Of a DNA stretch of 64,000 nt, positions 53,147 through 62,760 are shown piece by piece. Positions within the stretch are counted from its first letter, which is position 1. Every line of letters starts with the position of its first letter. A program made the position numbers and the translations under genes. Origin of the DNA: Candidatus Anammoximicrobium sp. (lineage in GTDB: Bacteria > Planctomycetota > Planctomycetia > Pirellulales > Pirellulaceae); assembly GCA_012515235.1 (NCBI GenBank), contig JAAYYU010000027.1:161647-225646 (forward strand), given 5' to 3'. The notes beneath the pieces were generated by a model. The model was not told the origin of the DNA, ran no database searches, and saw only the letters and a list, made by a program, of their open reading frames with translations.

Positions 53147-53797
53147 ATGAGACACAGCTTGCGCATCTTGGCTGTCACGGTCCTCGCCTGCCCGTTCGCC
53201 GGGTGCGGCGGCGCTCCGCAGGGATCCCCGGAGGCGGCGGATTCGGCCTCCGCGCCGGCGTTTGCAGGAACCCCTGCCAACGGCCCGGCGGCGGCCGGCG
53301 CGTCGGGGCCTGCGGCGGTCGTCGCCCAGTTCTACGAAGCGCTGCGCACGGGAAACGACACGGCGATTGCGAGCCTGTTGACGGACAAGGCGCGCGAAGA
53401 AACGTCCAAAAGCGGCCTGGGCATCCAGTCGCAGGCGTCCGAGTCGCTGTCCTACGAAATCGGCGAAACCGACTTCGTCAGCGACCGATTGGACGGCGCG
53501 CACGTCAAAACGATGTGGCGGGAGACCGGCCCGGACGGGCGCCTGACGTCCACCGCGGTAATCTGGGTGTTGCGCAAACAAGCGAACGGCTGGAAGGTCT
53601 CCGGCATGGCGACGCCGGTCGTCGAAGGCGAATTGCCGCTGTTGTTCAACTTTGAAGAGCCCGAGGACATGCTCCAGAAAAAGGAGTTCGTGGAACAACA
53701 ATTGGCCCCGCCGGCCCACGCCGCCGACGCCGCACCCGCTGCTCAGGCAGCGACGGCCGAAGCGAGCCCCCCTTGGAACTCGCCCGGCACCCGATAG
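53147..53797 (+). CDS. Lipoprotein with SnoaL/NTF2-like domain
   Basis: A 216-residue protein with a lipobox (CPFAGC; lipid Cys near residue 20) after a short basic N-terminus. Ala/Pro-rich linkers flank a compact domain at about residues 60-165 (AAVVAQFYEALRTGNDTAIASLLTDKAREE, WVLRKQANGWKVSGMATPV) that looks like an NTF2-like fold. ATG at 53147 follows GGAG. Function unknown. Confidence 0.78.
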   Translation: MRHSLRILAVTVLACPFAGCGGAPQGSPEAADSASAPAFAGTPANGPAAAGASGPAAVVAQFYEALRTGNDTAIASLLTDKAREETSKSGLGIQSQASESLSYEIGETDFVSDRLDGAHVKTMWRETGPDGRLTSTAVIWVLRKQANGWKVSGMATPVVEGELPLLFNFEEPEDMLQKKEFVEQQLAPPAHAADAAPAAQAATAEASPPWNSPGTR

Positions 53798-53921
53798 CTG
53801 CGGAAGGCCAGAAGCAGGGGGTACGCGAGAAACACGGAGCGAACAGGCCTCGCTCAGGCGAGCCCGCCCCTGTGGGCCTTGATTTTCCGACCGCCCGACT
53901 GCAGACGAACAGGCTGGAACG

Positions 53922-54749
53922 ATGCCCGCGACGAATTTGGACAAGGCCGTCATCCTGGCCCGCGGATTGGGGACGCGGATGCGCGCCGCGGATGACACGG
54001 CGGCCCTGGATGAACGCCAAGCCGTTGCGGCGGCCTCGGGCGTCAAGGCCCTGATTCCCCTGGGCGACCGCCCGTTCCTCGATTATCTGCTCGCGACGCT
54101 GGCCGACGCCGGTTACCGCCGGATCTGCCTGGTGGTCGGTCCGGAGCAGGAGGAGATCCGCGACTACTACACGCGCCGGGTGACGCTGCAGCGTCTGAGC
54201 ATCCGGTTCGCGATTCAGGACCAGGCGTTGGGGACGGCGGATGCGGTCGCCGCGGCCGCCGCGTTTGCGGGCGACGATCCGTTCCTGACCGTCAACTCGG
54301 ACAACTTCTATCCGCGGGAGGCCTGCCAGGCGTTGCGCAATCTGTCGGGGCCGGGACTGGTCCTGTTCGAACGCGACGCCATGCTCGCGCGCAGCAACAT
54401 CGCGGCCGACCGCGTCTCCAAATTCGCCGTGGGCGACGTCGACGACGAAGGCTGTCTGCGGCGGATCGTCGAGAAACCCGATGCGGAGACCCTGGCCCAG
54501 ATGCCGAAGCCGCTGTGGCTGAGCATGAACTGCTGGCGGTTCGGACCGGCCATCTTTCGAGCTTGCCGTTCCATTCCGCGTTCACCGCGCGGGGAATACG
54601 AAATCGTAGCCGCCGTCCAGTACGCGATCGACGTGTTGGGCGAACGGTTTCACGCGATCCGCATGCAAGCCCCGGTTCTGGACCTTACCAGCCGCGGGGA
54701 TATCGGCCCGGTCGCCGCGCGGCTTGTCGGAATGGAGATTCGCCTGTGA
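53922..54749 (+). CDS. Sugar-phosphate nucleotidyltransferase
   Basis: A 275-residue NTP-transferase. The signature AVILARGLGTRM (residues 9-20) has R in place of the usual A (AAG); then ALIPLGDRPFLDYLL, LVVGPE, DQALGTADAV and NSDNFYP with the metal-binding Asp. It would activate a sugar 1-phosphate. The TGA at 54747-54749 overlaps the GTG start of the next gene (GTGA), so the two are translationally coupled. Together they suggest kinase plus nucleotidyltransferase steps toward an NDP-sugar. Confidence 0.9.
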   Translation: MPATNLDKAVILARGLGTRMRAADDTAALDERQAVAAASGVKALIPLGDRPFLDYLLATLADAGYRRICLVVGPEQEEIRDYYTRRVTLQRLSIRFAIQDQALGTADAVAAAAAFAGDDPFLTVNSDNFYPREACQALRNLSGPGLVLFERDAMLARSNIAADRVSKFAVGDVDDEGCLRRIVEKPDAETLAQMPKPLWLSMNCWRFGPAIFRACRSIPRSPRGEYEIVAAVQYAIDVLGERFHAIRMQAPVLDLTSRGDIGPVAARLVGMEIRL

Positions 54750-56083
54750 ACGACCGCAGCTACGACGGCGGATTCAGCACGCGGGAAGCAAGCAGAAAAG
54801 CCCTGCTGTTTCGCCGTTGCGTGGAGCAGCTGAGCCAAACGACCGCAGTCCCCAACGACATCTGGCGATCCTACTTCGTTCCCGGCCGAATCGAGGTCCT
54901 GGGAAAACACACCGACTATGCTGGCGGGAGCAGTCTGGTGATCGCGGCCGAACGCGGGTTCTGCATCACCGCGGCGGCGGCGGCGGACTCGCAGGTGAGC
55001 ATCACGGATGTTGCCAGCGGCGAGACGATCGAGTTTGCGATGGAACCGGGCCTGGTGCCCCCGCTGGGGCGATGGTCGAATTATCCGATGACCGTGGCCC
55101 GCCGCCTGGCCCGCAATTTCCCCGGTGCGTCGCGCGGTGCCCGGATCGCTTTCGCCAGCGACCTGCCCCCGGCCGCGGGAATGAGCAGTTCCAGCGCTCT
55201 GATGGTAGGCGTCTTCTTTGCTTTGGCCGACGCCAACGGCCTGTGGACTCACGACGACTTCCTGCCGGAACTGAACGAGCCGTTGAATCTGGCCGGCTAT
55301 CTGGCCACGATCGAAAACGGCCAGAGCTACGGGCCCTTGATCGGCGACCGCGGCGTGGGCACGTTCGGCGGCAGCGAGGACCACACGGCGATCCTGTGCG
55401 CCCAGCCCGGCGCCATCCGGCAGTATGCGTATTGCCCCGTGCGGTTTGAGCGTCAGGTGCCGTTGCCGCCGGCGTACACGTTCGCCGTCGCCTCCAGCGG
55501 CGTGATTGCCGAAAAGACCGGCGCCGCGTTGGAGAAATACAACCGGGCGTCGCGGCTGGCCGCCGCCGTGGCGGAAATCTGGCGGCGCGAAACGGGCTGC
55601 GACCACGCGCATTTGGCGGCGCTGGTGCGGAGCGGGGAGGAGGCGGCGGATCGGCTGCGCGAGATTCTGGCCCGCGTCCAGCACGGTGAATTCGCGCCCC
55701 GTGACCTGCTTTCCCGGTTTGAGCATTTTGTGACGGAGAACGAGCAGGTCATTCCGGCGGCGGGAGCGGCCCTGGATTGCGGCGACCTGGAGGCCTTCGG
55801 CGGCTGGGTGGATCGCTCGCAACAGGCGGCTGAGACGTTGCTCGGAAATCAGATTCCCGAAACAGTCCACTTGGCGGCCTCGGCTCGGGAACTCGGTGCG
55901 GTCGCCGCTTCGGCGTTCGGCGCGGGATTCGGCGGCAGCGTCTGGGCGCTGGTCGCGGTCGATCGGATCGACGATTTTCTGGCCGCCTGGCAGCGGAGCT
56001 ATGCCGAGCGTTTTCCCGACCGCGCGCCCCAGGCGACGTTCTTCCCCACCGCCGCCGGTCCCGCGCTGTGCCGATTCGCTTGA
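54746..56083 (+). CDS. Galactokinase-type GHMP kinase
   Basis: A 445-residue sugar kinase. GRIEVLGKHTDYAGG (residues 47-61) is the galactokinase signature with E-H-T-D changed to K-H-T-D. LPPAAGMSSSSAL (about 136-148) is the GHMP ATP-binding motif, and FGAGFGGSVWALV is the third conserved block. The start is GTG 54746, overlapping the previous stop by four bases. The substrate may be galactose or another hexose; the changed signature leaves this open. Confidence 0.88.
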   Translation: MNDRSYDGGFSTREASRKALLFRRCVEQLSQTTAVPNDIWRSYFVPGRIEVLGKHTDYAGGSSLVIAAERGFCITAAAAADSQVSITDVASGETIEFAMEPGLVPPLGRWSNYPMTVARRLARNFPGASRGARIAFASDLPPAAGMSSSSALMVGVFFALADANGLWTHDDFLPELNEPLNLAGYLATIENGQSYGPLIGDRGVGTFGGSEDHTAILCAQPGAIRQYAYCPVRFERQVPLPPAYTFAVASSGVIAEKTGAALEKYNRASRLAAAVAEIWRRETGCDHAHLAALVRSGEEAADRLREILARVQHGEFAPRDLLSRFEHFVTENEQVIPAAGAALDCGDLEAFGGWVDRSQQAAETLLGNQIPETVHLAASARELGAVAASAFGAGFGGSVWALVAVDRIDDFLAAWQRSYAERFPDRAPQATFFPTAAGPALCRFA

Positions 56084-56102
56084 CCGCTCGACGCTCGATC
56101 GC

Positions 56103-56291
56103 CTACACGATCGCGTCCGTCGGAGCGTCGCTGGGCCATCGTCCGGAGAAGTTCAGAATCGGGGAAGGCCGCTCCGACTGGTTGCCCAGCAGCCAAAACC
56201 GGCGCCGAAAGCGGCGGGCCCGGTGCATCGCGTACCAGCGGCGTTTCGCGTGATCCTCGCTGTGCCTGCGCTTGCGTCTTCCGTCGGTCAT
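56103..56291 (-). CDS. Small Arg-rich protein
   Basis: A 62-residue ORF with an excellent ribosome binding site (GGGGAGG, 5-6 bases before ATG 56291), rich in Arg/Lys and aromatic residues (RRKRRHSEDHAKRRWYAMHR). No family recognised. It lies convergent to the kinase gene, in a long spacer. It may bind nucleic acid, but this is only suggested by charge. Confidence 0.5.
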   Translation of the reverse strand: MTDGRRKRRHSEDHAKRRWYAMHRARRFRRRFWLLGNQSERPSPILNFSGRWPSDAPTDAIV

Positions 56292-56964
56292 GCTCGCCTC
56301 CCCAAGATAAGTCTCGACACGGGGTGTATCGGTACCGCACGCCGAGGGACTTGGCGAAAACATCGCCTCTCCCTGCCTTTGGCATTCGCGCCTGCGCTGC
56401 GCCGATCGACAAGATCGGTGGCCGGTTCACGCAAATTCCGGCCGGCCGGGCACAACCAGGTTGACTTTCGCTAAAGAGCCAAAAGCCAAGACAGCAGATG
56501 CCGGCATCGGTTTGACTCCTGCATCGATGCCAAGATCCTCGCCCGTTGTCCGAACTACCCCTGGCACTTGGCAAAGGACCGCGGGAGACGGCAATCAACG
56601 GTACAAACGGCGTGCCGAGGGCCGGTGCCAGCAGCGATAAGCTGTTGACCAGGCACGGCTTGCGACCAAGACGGGAGGAGGGTCGCTCTGGCGAGGCCAC
56701 GACAAGCCAAGCATGTTGTCAACTTGAGTCGCACCGCCGTCGAAAACGCAAACGGTTGCGGCTCCGCGTCACCTCGGCAACTCGTCCCGTAACCCTGGCC
56801 TGACGATCCGAGTCTCGTGGAAAGCACGGACACAAAAACACTGCTCGGAGCACTGTGCCAGGAATCATCACGGCCGCGTCGGACTCAGGCCGGTTTGGCT
56901 CGCGTTCCGGCTGGGCGTATAATCACGGAAAGTGGGCATCGTGGGGGCGACATCGCGAGGCAGC
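56292..56964. other. Intergenic region before the NfeD cluster
   Basis: About 670 bp. Several frames are open but have no ribosome binding site or family resemblance. No repeat family seen elsewhere in the window recurs here. Confidence 0.5.
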
Positions 56965-59175
56965 ATGAACTTGGTAAATACCGGCCAACGCGCGTTCGTT
57001 GTGGCGACCGCGAAATCGTTGATCCTGGCCTGCGGCGTCTGTCTTTTGGCGGCCGCTGGCGGTGACCAGGGTGCGCGCCAGACGCCTGCCGAAGCGCAAC
57101 AGCCGGAACCGTCCGAGACGGCCAGTGGGCAATTGATCCGTGTGCCGCTGCCGATCGCGGGAGAAGCCGATACGCGTTTGAAGGCGATGATCGGCGAACT
57201 GCTGGCGCGTTGGCAGGGCACCAGCGGACGCCCCACGTTGATTCTGGAATTCGGCGGGGGCGACGAGTCCGCGCGGCGGGCCAGCCAGTTCGAGCGCGCC
57301 TTGTCGCTGGCCCGCTACCTGGCGGGGGAACAGCTGGGCCGCGTCCGCACGGTCGCCTACTTGACCGGCCCCGTGCAGGGACACGCCGTCCTGCCGGTGT
57401 TGGCTTGCGAGCAAATCGTCGCGCATCCCGACGCCGAATTGGGGCGCGCGGGATTGGCCGAGGATGCGCTGGATCCGACCGTCCGCAGCGGCTATGTCGA
57501 GATCGCCGAACGCCGCCGGACGGTTCCCCCGGCGGTGGTCTTGGGGATGCTCGATCCGCAGCTGGCGGTGTCTCGCGTACACACGCAAGACGGCGCGCGT
57601 TTCGTCCTGTCCGACGAGTTGGCCGAACTGCAGAAGCAATCCGCGGTGCGGTCGGTCGAGCAGGTGGTTCCCGCCGGCCAGTTGGGCAACTTCACGGGCA
57701 CCGAGTTGCGGTTGAAGTTCGGTTTGGCGAGCCACCTGGTCCGGGACCGCCTGCAGCTCGCCTCGGCCCTGCAGTTGCCCGGCGGCGTGGAAGAGGATCC
57801 GACGCTGGCCGCAGGCCGGCGGGCTGTCCGCGTGGACTTGTCGGGCCCCATCCGGTCCGACACGGTGAACTGGGTCGAACGCGGCATTCGCGAGAAGATC
57901 GAGCAGGAGCAGGTGAATTTCATCTGCCTGGTGATCGACAGCCCCGGCGGTTCGCCGGAGGACAGCATGAGGCTGGCGACGTATCTGTCGGGTCTCGATC
58001 CCAGCCAAGTCCGCACGGTCGCGTTTGTGGCCTCCGCCGCGCGGGCCGACGCAGCGCTGATCGCCTTGGCCTGCGACCAGTTGCTGATGACGGACACGGC
58101 CGTGTTGGGCGGTCCGGGCGCGCGGCGCATCCACTCCCGCAAGTCGGAGGCGTTGCGAACTGCGGTCCGCGAGTTGGCCAAGGCCAAGAGCGTCGGTTGG
58201 TCGCTGCCGGCGGCCATGATCGACGCCGATTTGTCCGTGCAACGCTACCAGCGGCCGGGGACTGGAGAAGTGCGGTATTTCTGCGAGCCGGAACTGGCCG
58301 AACAAGAGCATCCCCAGGACTGGCGGGCGGCAGGCGAGATCGAGACGCGGAACGGGCTACGGGGCAACGCGGCCGTCGAGTTGCGGTTGGCGCGGTTCAA
58401 CGTTGCCGACTGGGAGGACTTGAAGAGGACGTACCATTTCGAGGGCGAGTTGGGGATCGTCCAGCGGAACTGGGCGCACGCCGTCGTCGAGTTCCTGGCA
58501 TCGCCCCGCATCGCCGGGATGCTGTTGTTTGCGGCCTGGTTTACGCTGATGATCGAGTTCTCGACGCCGGGGCTCGGTTTCGCCGGCTTTGCCTCGGCCG
58601 TGTGTTTTGTCTTGTTTTTCTGGGCCAATTTTCTGCACGGCACCGCGGGCTGGCTGGAGATTGTGTTGTTCGCCACGGGAGTCGTGTGCCTGGTCCTGGA
58701 GATCTTTGTGCTGCCCGGCGTCGGGGCCTTTGGCGTCGGCGGCGGACTGCTGATCGTCGCTTCGATTCTGTTGGCCAGTCAGACCTTCCTGATTCCCAGC
58801 AACGCCTACGAATGGAGCCAGTTGCCCGGTTCGTTGTTCCTGCTGGTGGCGACGGGCGCGGGAGCTTTCGCCGCCTTGGTCATTGCCCGGCGATTGGTCA
58901 CCGACGCCCCGCTTTTTCGCCGAGTCTCGCTGGAGACCCCGGACGAGCAGCAGCGCGAGCAGATCCGCTGCCAGGAAGCGCTGGTCCACTGGGAGTACCT
59001 GGTCGGGAAACGGGGCGTGACGGTTACGCAACTGACGCCGTCCGGCAAGGCCCGCTTCGGCGACGCGCGGGTGGACGTAATCAGCGACGGGGAAGTGATC
59101 CCCTATGGGACGGACGTGGTCGTGGTGGAGGTGCGCGGGAACGAGGTGCTGGTCCGGGCCTTGGAAATCGGGTAG
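56965..59175 (+). CDS. NfeD-type membrane protein with two ClpP-like repeats (probable pseudoprotease)
   Basis: A 736-residue protein. A signal/anchor segment at residues 10-30, two ClpP/SppA-like domains (about 40-220 and 270-470), then membrane helices at about 520-640 and a C-terminal OB-fold NfeD domain (about 660-736, VGKRGVTVTQLTPSGKARFGDARVDVISDG). In the second ClpP-like domain the place of the nucleophile Ser reads A-R-A-D (ASAARADAALIALACD); the first reads PVQGHAVLPVLACE. Neither keeps the S-A-G of active relatives. ATG at 56965 has GAGG upstream. Head gene of the cluster with a short NfeD, FloA and a hypothetical protein. Confidence 0.86.
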   Translation: MNLVNTGQRAFVVATAKSLILACGVCLLAAAGGDQGARQTPAEAQQPEPSETASGQLIRVPLPIAGEADTRLKAMIGELLARWQGTSGRPTLILEFGGGDESARRASQFERALSLARYLAGEQLGRVRTVAYLTGPVQGHAVLPVLACEQIVAHPDAELGRAGLAEDALDPTVRSGYVEIAERRRTVPPAVVLGMLDPQLAVSRVHTQDGARFVLSDELAELQKQSAVRSVEQVVPAGQLGNFTGTELRLKFGLASHLVRDRLQLASALQLPGGVEEDPTLAAGRRAVRVDLSGPIRSDTVNWVERGIREKIEQEQVNFICLVIDSPGGSPEDSMRLATYLSGLDPSQVRTVAFVASAARADAALIALACDQLLMTDTAVLGGPGARRIHSRKSEALRTAVRELAKAKSVGWSLPAAMIDADLSVQRYQRPGTGEVRYFCEPELAEQEHPQDWRAAGEIETRNGLRGNAAVELRLARFNVADWEDLKRTYHFEGELGIVQRNWAHAVVEFLASPRIAGMLLFAAWFTLMIEFSTPGLGFAGFASAVCFVLFFWANFLHGTAGWLEIVLFATGVVCLVLEIFVLPGVGAFGVGGGLLIVASILLASQTFLIPSNAYEWSQLPGSLFLLVATGAGAFAALVIARRLVTDAPLFRRVSLETPDEQQREQIRCQEALVHWEYLVGKRGVTVTQLTPSGKARFGDARVDVISDGEVIPYGTDVVVVEVRGNEVLVRALEIG

Positions 59176-59393
59176 ATTTCTGGACGGTGGGAGGCATGCA
59201 CGACTCAGGTTTCTGGGGAGTGCGGTGCCTTGTCGCACGCTTGGGACCTGACGCGCCGTCCTGCCGTGCAGACGGGGTTTCGGCGGTTCGTTAGGCTTGG
59301 GCCGGCAGCGCTGTCGGCGTTCAGCCACAGCGGCGACGCGGCGCCGCAGTCCAAACTGGAAGCAGCCATCGGATCGCATGAAGGGAGATACTG

Positions 59394-59978
59394 GTGACGG
59401 ACGCTCTGTTGTGGTCGATCCTGTTGCTCGCCGCAGGCCTGGGGCTGATTGCGCTGGAGTTGTTTGTTCCTTCCGGCGGCGTGTTGGGCATTCTGGCGGC
59501 CCTGGCCATCATCGCTTCCATCGCGGTCGCCTTCAACGGCGGCTGGGTGACGGGCGTCGTCATGGTCGTCGCGACGATGTTGATCTTGCCCGTGGCGCTG
59601 GCCGCCGCGATTCACTACTGGCCGCGAACGCCGATCGGGCGGATGATCTTGTTGGAGACGCCGCAGAGCGAGGAAGAGGTGTTGCCGGACACGCCGGAGC
59701 ACCAGCGTCTGAAGGACCTGATCGGCCGGCGCGGCGTGGCCAAGACAAAGATGCTGCCCAGCGGCGCGGTGGTGATTGACGGGCGGGTGTATGATGCGAT
59801 CGGCGAGGGCATGGCCGTCGATCCGGGCCAGGCGGTTCGCGTGACCGCGGTGCGGACCAATCGGATTGTCGTCGTGCCGGACGACAGCCCCTGTGAACTG
59901 CTGGCAGACAGCGCCGACGTGCTCGCCCAGCCGGCGCGGAATCTGGGGCTGGAATCCCTGGATCAGCCGCCTGGTTGA
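59394..59978 (+). CDS. Short NfeD-domain membrane protein
   Basis: A 194-residue protein with two or three membrane helices in residues 5-75 and an OB-fold NfeD domain at about residues 110-165 ([31 protein letters not shown]). Start GTG 59394 with AAGGGAG upstream. Such proteins are usually encoded next to flotillins and are thought to act with them in membrane organisation. The flotillin-like gene follows 166 bp downstream. Confidence 0.9.
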   Translation: MTDALLWSILLLAAGLGLIALELFVPSGGVLGILAALAIIASIAVAFNGGWVTGVVMVVATMLILPVALAAAIHYWPRTPIGRMILLETPQSEEEVLPDTPEHQRLKDLIGRRGVAKTKMLPSGAVVIDGRVYDAIGEGMAVDPGQAVRVTAVRTNRIVVVPDDSPCELLADSADVLAQPARNLGLESLDQPPG

Positions 59979-60144
59979 CCAGGGCGGCGCCCGCCGGACT
60001 CATCGCCCGCCCCGCGATGGGCTGGAAACCGCCGACAAACCTGGGGCCAAAGAATTGCACTGGGGCGCCGTTCGGTGTAGAACAGGGAGTATTCGCCGAG
60101 CCCGATGCTTTGCGGTCGCGACTACTCCTGGAAAGGTTGCTCCC

Positions 60145-61197
60145 ATGCGCATGTTCGCTCAACAAGAGATCGATCCGGCCACGCTGGTGGGCCTCGGGAT
60201 CGCGATTGTGATCTTGATCGTCCTGATGGTGATCTTCGGGATCTTCGCCCGTTACTTCCGGCTGTGGATTCAATGCGTGCTGACCAAGGCCGGGATCACG
60301 ATCTGGGATCTGCTGGGCATGACGTTCCGCAAAGTCAATCCGACGGTGATCGTGCGGAGCAAGATCATGGCGGTCCAGGCGGGCATCACGGACGAGATGG
60401 GCTTGACCAGCCGGGCCCTGGAGGCTCATTACCTGGCCGGCGGGAACGTGCCGCTGGTCGTCCGGGCGCTGATCGCGGCGCAGAAAGCGAAAATCGTCGA
60501 CCTTTCCTTTCGCGAAGCCACGGCCAGCGACCTGGCGGGACGCAACGTCTTGGAGGCGGTCCAGACCAGCGTCTATCCCAAAGTGATCGACTGCCCGCCG
60601 AGAGGATCGGGCAAGCCTTCCCTGGACGCCATGGCCAAGAACGGCATTCAATTGAAGGTCCGGGCCCGCGTGACCGTCCGCGCGAATCTGCAGCAGTTGA
60701 TCGGCGGGGCCACGGAGGAGACGATCGTCGCCCGTGTGGGCGAGGGCATTGTCAGCGCCATTGGTTCGGCAGAAACGCACGCCCACGTCCTGGAGAATCC
60801 GGACATGATTTCCAAGGCGGTGCTGGCCCGCAAGCTGGACTCGCAGACCGCCTTTAAGATCGTTTCGATCGACATCGCCGATATCGACGTGGGCGAAAAC
60901 ATCGGCGCCCGGCTGCAGGCCGACCAGGCCGAGGCCGACACGCGCGTCGCGCGGGCTCAGGCCGAAGGCCGCCGGGCGGCCGCCGTGGCCTGCGAACAGG
61001 AAATGACCGCCGCCATTGAGGACAGCCGGGCCAAGGTCGTCGACGCCGAAGCGGAGGTGCCCAAGGCCATGTCCGAGGCGTTCCGCACCGGCAAACTGGG
61101 CGTGCTGGACTACTTCAAGCTGCGGAACGTCCAGGCGGATACGGAGATGCGCAAGTCGATCGCCAGCAGCGCTGCGGCCGGAGGCCGTCCGTCATGA
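60145..61197 (+). CDS. floA: Flotillin-like protein FloA
   Basis: A 350-residue FloA (UPF0365) protein. An N-terminal membrane-inserted segment at residues 12-35 ([20 protein letters not shown]), then the SPFH-type domain with [44 protein letters not shown] and [17 protein letters not shown], and a C-terminal helix rich in E/A ([19 protein letters not shown]). Organises membrane microdomains in bacteria where studied. ATG at 60145. Its TGA overlaps the next ATG (ATGA), so translation is coupled. Confidence 0.95.
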   Translation: MRMFAQQEIDPATLVGLGIAIVILIVLMVIFGIFARYFRLWIQCVLTKAGITIWDLLGMTFRKVNPTVIVRSKIMAVQAGITDEMGLTSRALEAHYLAGGNVPLVVRALIAAQKAKIVDLSFREATASDLAGRNVLEAVQTSVYPKVIDCPPRGSGKPSLDAMAKNGIQLKVRARVTVRANLQQLIGGATEETIVARVGEGIVSAIGSAETHAHVLENPDMISKAVLARKLDSQTAFKIVSIDIADIDVGENIGARLQADQAEADTRVARAQAEGRRAAAVACEQEMTAAIEDSRAKVVDAEAEVPKAMSEAFRTGKLGVLDYFKLRNVQADTEMRKSIASSAAAGGRPS

Positions 61198-61664
61198 GCA
61201 TCCTGCGCGACTTGGAAAACCTGCTGCGGGAAATCGCGGAGCAGCAGCAGGGCCAGCCCCGGCCCGGCCCGCCGCGTTCCGCGCCCCAGCGGCCGCCCGT
61301 TTCCCGCCCCACTCCGGTGGATGCCGAAGTCCTGGACGCGGAAATCGTGGACGCCGAGCCGGTGCGGCGGCGGGCCGCCGTCACCCAGCACGTCGAGAAG
61401 CACCTGGACACCGGCGACGTCACCGCCCACGCCGCCCAACTGGGTGCCGAAGTCGGCTTGGCCGACGAAAAAGTCGAAGCCCACCTGCGCCAGAAGTTCG
61501 ACCACGAGCTGGGCCGCATGAGCGATCCCGAAGACGAGGCAGGCGCGGCTGCGGGCGCCGCCTTCGCCGCTCGGATCGCCGAGTTGTTCCGCAATCCGCA
61601 GTCGATTCAACAGGCGTTCATTCTGAACGAGATCATCAATCGTCCGGAACAGCGCTGGTCGTAG
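61194..61664 (+). CDS. Hypothetical protein coupled to floA
   Basis: A 156-residue soluble protein. Helix at 1-18, a Pro-rich linker at about 20-42, acidic/Val repeats ([15 protein letters not shown]), then helical C-terminal part ([22 protein letters not shown]). ATG overlaps the stop of floA by four bases. The [17 protein letters not shown] ending looks conserved-type but I do not recognise a family. It may be a FloA partner, from position only. Confidence 0.85.
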   Translation: MSILRDLENLLREIAEQQQGQPRPGPPRSAPQRPPVSRPTPVDAEVLDAEIVDAEPVRRRAAVTQHVEKHLDTGDVTAHAAQLGAEVGLADEKVEAHLRQKFDHELGRMSDPEDEAGAAAGAAFAARIAELFRNPQSIQQAFILNEIINRPEQRWS

Positions 61665-61732
61665 CAGGGCTCTGCGAGCCGTGCGATCAGCTCGCGAGCT
61701 TCGAGAACTCGACACGGCTCGCAGAGCCCTGC
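61664..61732. terminator. 20-bp perfect inverted repeat, likely terminator of the floA operon
   Basis: Left arm at 61664-61683 (GCAGGGCTCTGCGAGCCGTG) and its exact complement at 61713-61732. The loop itself contains the palindrome AGCTCGCGAGCT (61689-61700). No T-run follows, so it may stop transcription by structure alone or form a cruciform. Confidence 0.65.
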
Positions 61733-61750
61733 CAGGGAGAAGGAAACCTC

Positions 61751-62665
61751 ATGCAGATCGAACCCGGTAAAACGCGCATCGGCTGGATCGGCACGGGCGT
61801 GATGGGCGCCAGCATGTGCGGCCACCTGATCGCCCGCGGCTTCTCGGCCACGGTCTACAACCGCACGCGGGCCAAGGCGGACCGGCTGTTGAACGAAGGA
61901 GCCGCCTGGGCCGACAGTCCGCGGGCCGTGGCCGAGTGCAGCGACGTGGTCTTCACGATCGTCGGTTTTCCGCGCGACGTCCGCGAGGTGGTGCTCGGAC
62001 CCGACGGCACGCTGGCCGGCTCGAAGCCGGGCAACATCCTGGTCGACATGACCACCAGCGAACCGTCGCTGGCCATCCAGATCGCGGCAGCGGCGCAGGA
62101 GAAAGGCGTCGTCAGTATCGACGCGCCGGTGTCCGGCGGCGACGTGGGCGCCCGCGAAGCGCGGCTGTCGATCATGATCGGCGGCGACGGGGAGGCGGTC
62201 GAGGCCCTGCGTCCCTGCTGGGAGGCGCTGGGCAAGACGTTCGTTCGCCAAGGCGGTCCCGGCGCAGGGCAGCACACGAAGATGGTCAACCAGACGCTGA
62301 TCGCCAGCAACATGGTCGGCGTGTGCGAAGCCCTGTTGTACGGCTACCGAGCCGGCTTGGACTTGAACCGCGTTCTGGAATCGGTCGCGTCCGGAGCGGC
62401 CGGCAGTTGGTCGTTGTCCAATCTCGGTCCGCGGATCATCCAGAACAATTTCGACCCCGGCTTCTTCGTCGAGCACTTCATCAAGGACATGCGCATCGCT
62501 CTGGACGAAGCGGACCGGATGGGGCTCGTTCTGCCCGGATTGGCTCTGGCCAAGCAACTCTATCTGGCCGTCCAGGCGCAAGGCTGCGGCCGCCGCGGGA
62601 CCCACGCCCTGCACTTGGCCTTGGCCTCGCTGTCCGGCATCGACTGGACGCGCCGCGCCCCGTAA
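61751..62665 (+). CDS. NAD(P)-dependent 3-hydroxyacid dehydrogenase family protein (GarR/HIBADH type)
   Basis: A 304-residue enzyme. Rossmann motif [16 protein letters not shown] (about residues 11-26), substrate motif [12 protein letters not shown], catalytic Lys in [15 protein letters not shown], and cofactor-domain residues as in 2-hydroxy-3-oxopropionate reductase. ATG 61751 with AGAAGGAA upstream. Substrate (tartronate semialdehyde or 3-hydroxyisobutyrate-like) not decided by sequence. Confidence 0.93.
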   Translation: MQIEPGKTRIGWIGTGVMGASMCGHLIARGFSATVYNRTRAKADRLLNEGAAWADSPRAVAECSDVVFTIVGFPRDVREVVLGPDGTLAGSKPGNILVDMTTSEPSLAIQIAAAAQEKGVVSIDAPVSGGDVGAREARLSIMIGGDGEAVEALRPCWEALGKTFVRQGGPGAGQHTKMVNQTLIASNMVGVCEALLYGYRAGLDLNRVLESVASGAAGSWSLSNLGPRIIQNNFDPGFFVEHFIKDMRIALDEADRMGLVLPGLALAKQLYLAVQAQGCGRRGTHALHLALASLSGIDWTRRAP

Positions 62666-62760
62666 CGGCCAAGCAGGCCGAGCCAAGTCCGCGCGGTTCC
62701 GCTGCCAACCGATCCGCGTCGGCCGTGGGCCGCGGCGTTTGCACGGATTGGGCAGATCGG

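Noticed and set aside
56555..56833. Minus-strand ORF of 92 codons before the NfeD gene
   Set aside because: No ribosome binding site, no family resemblance and atypical composition.
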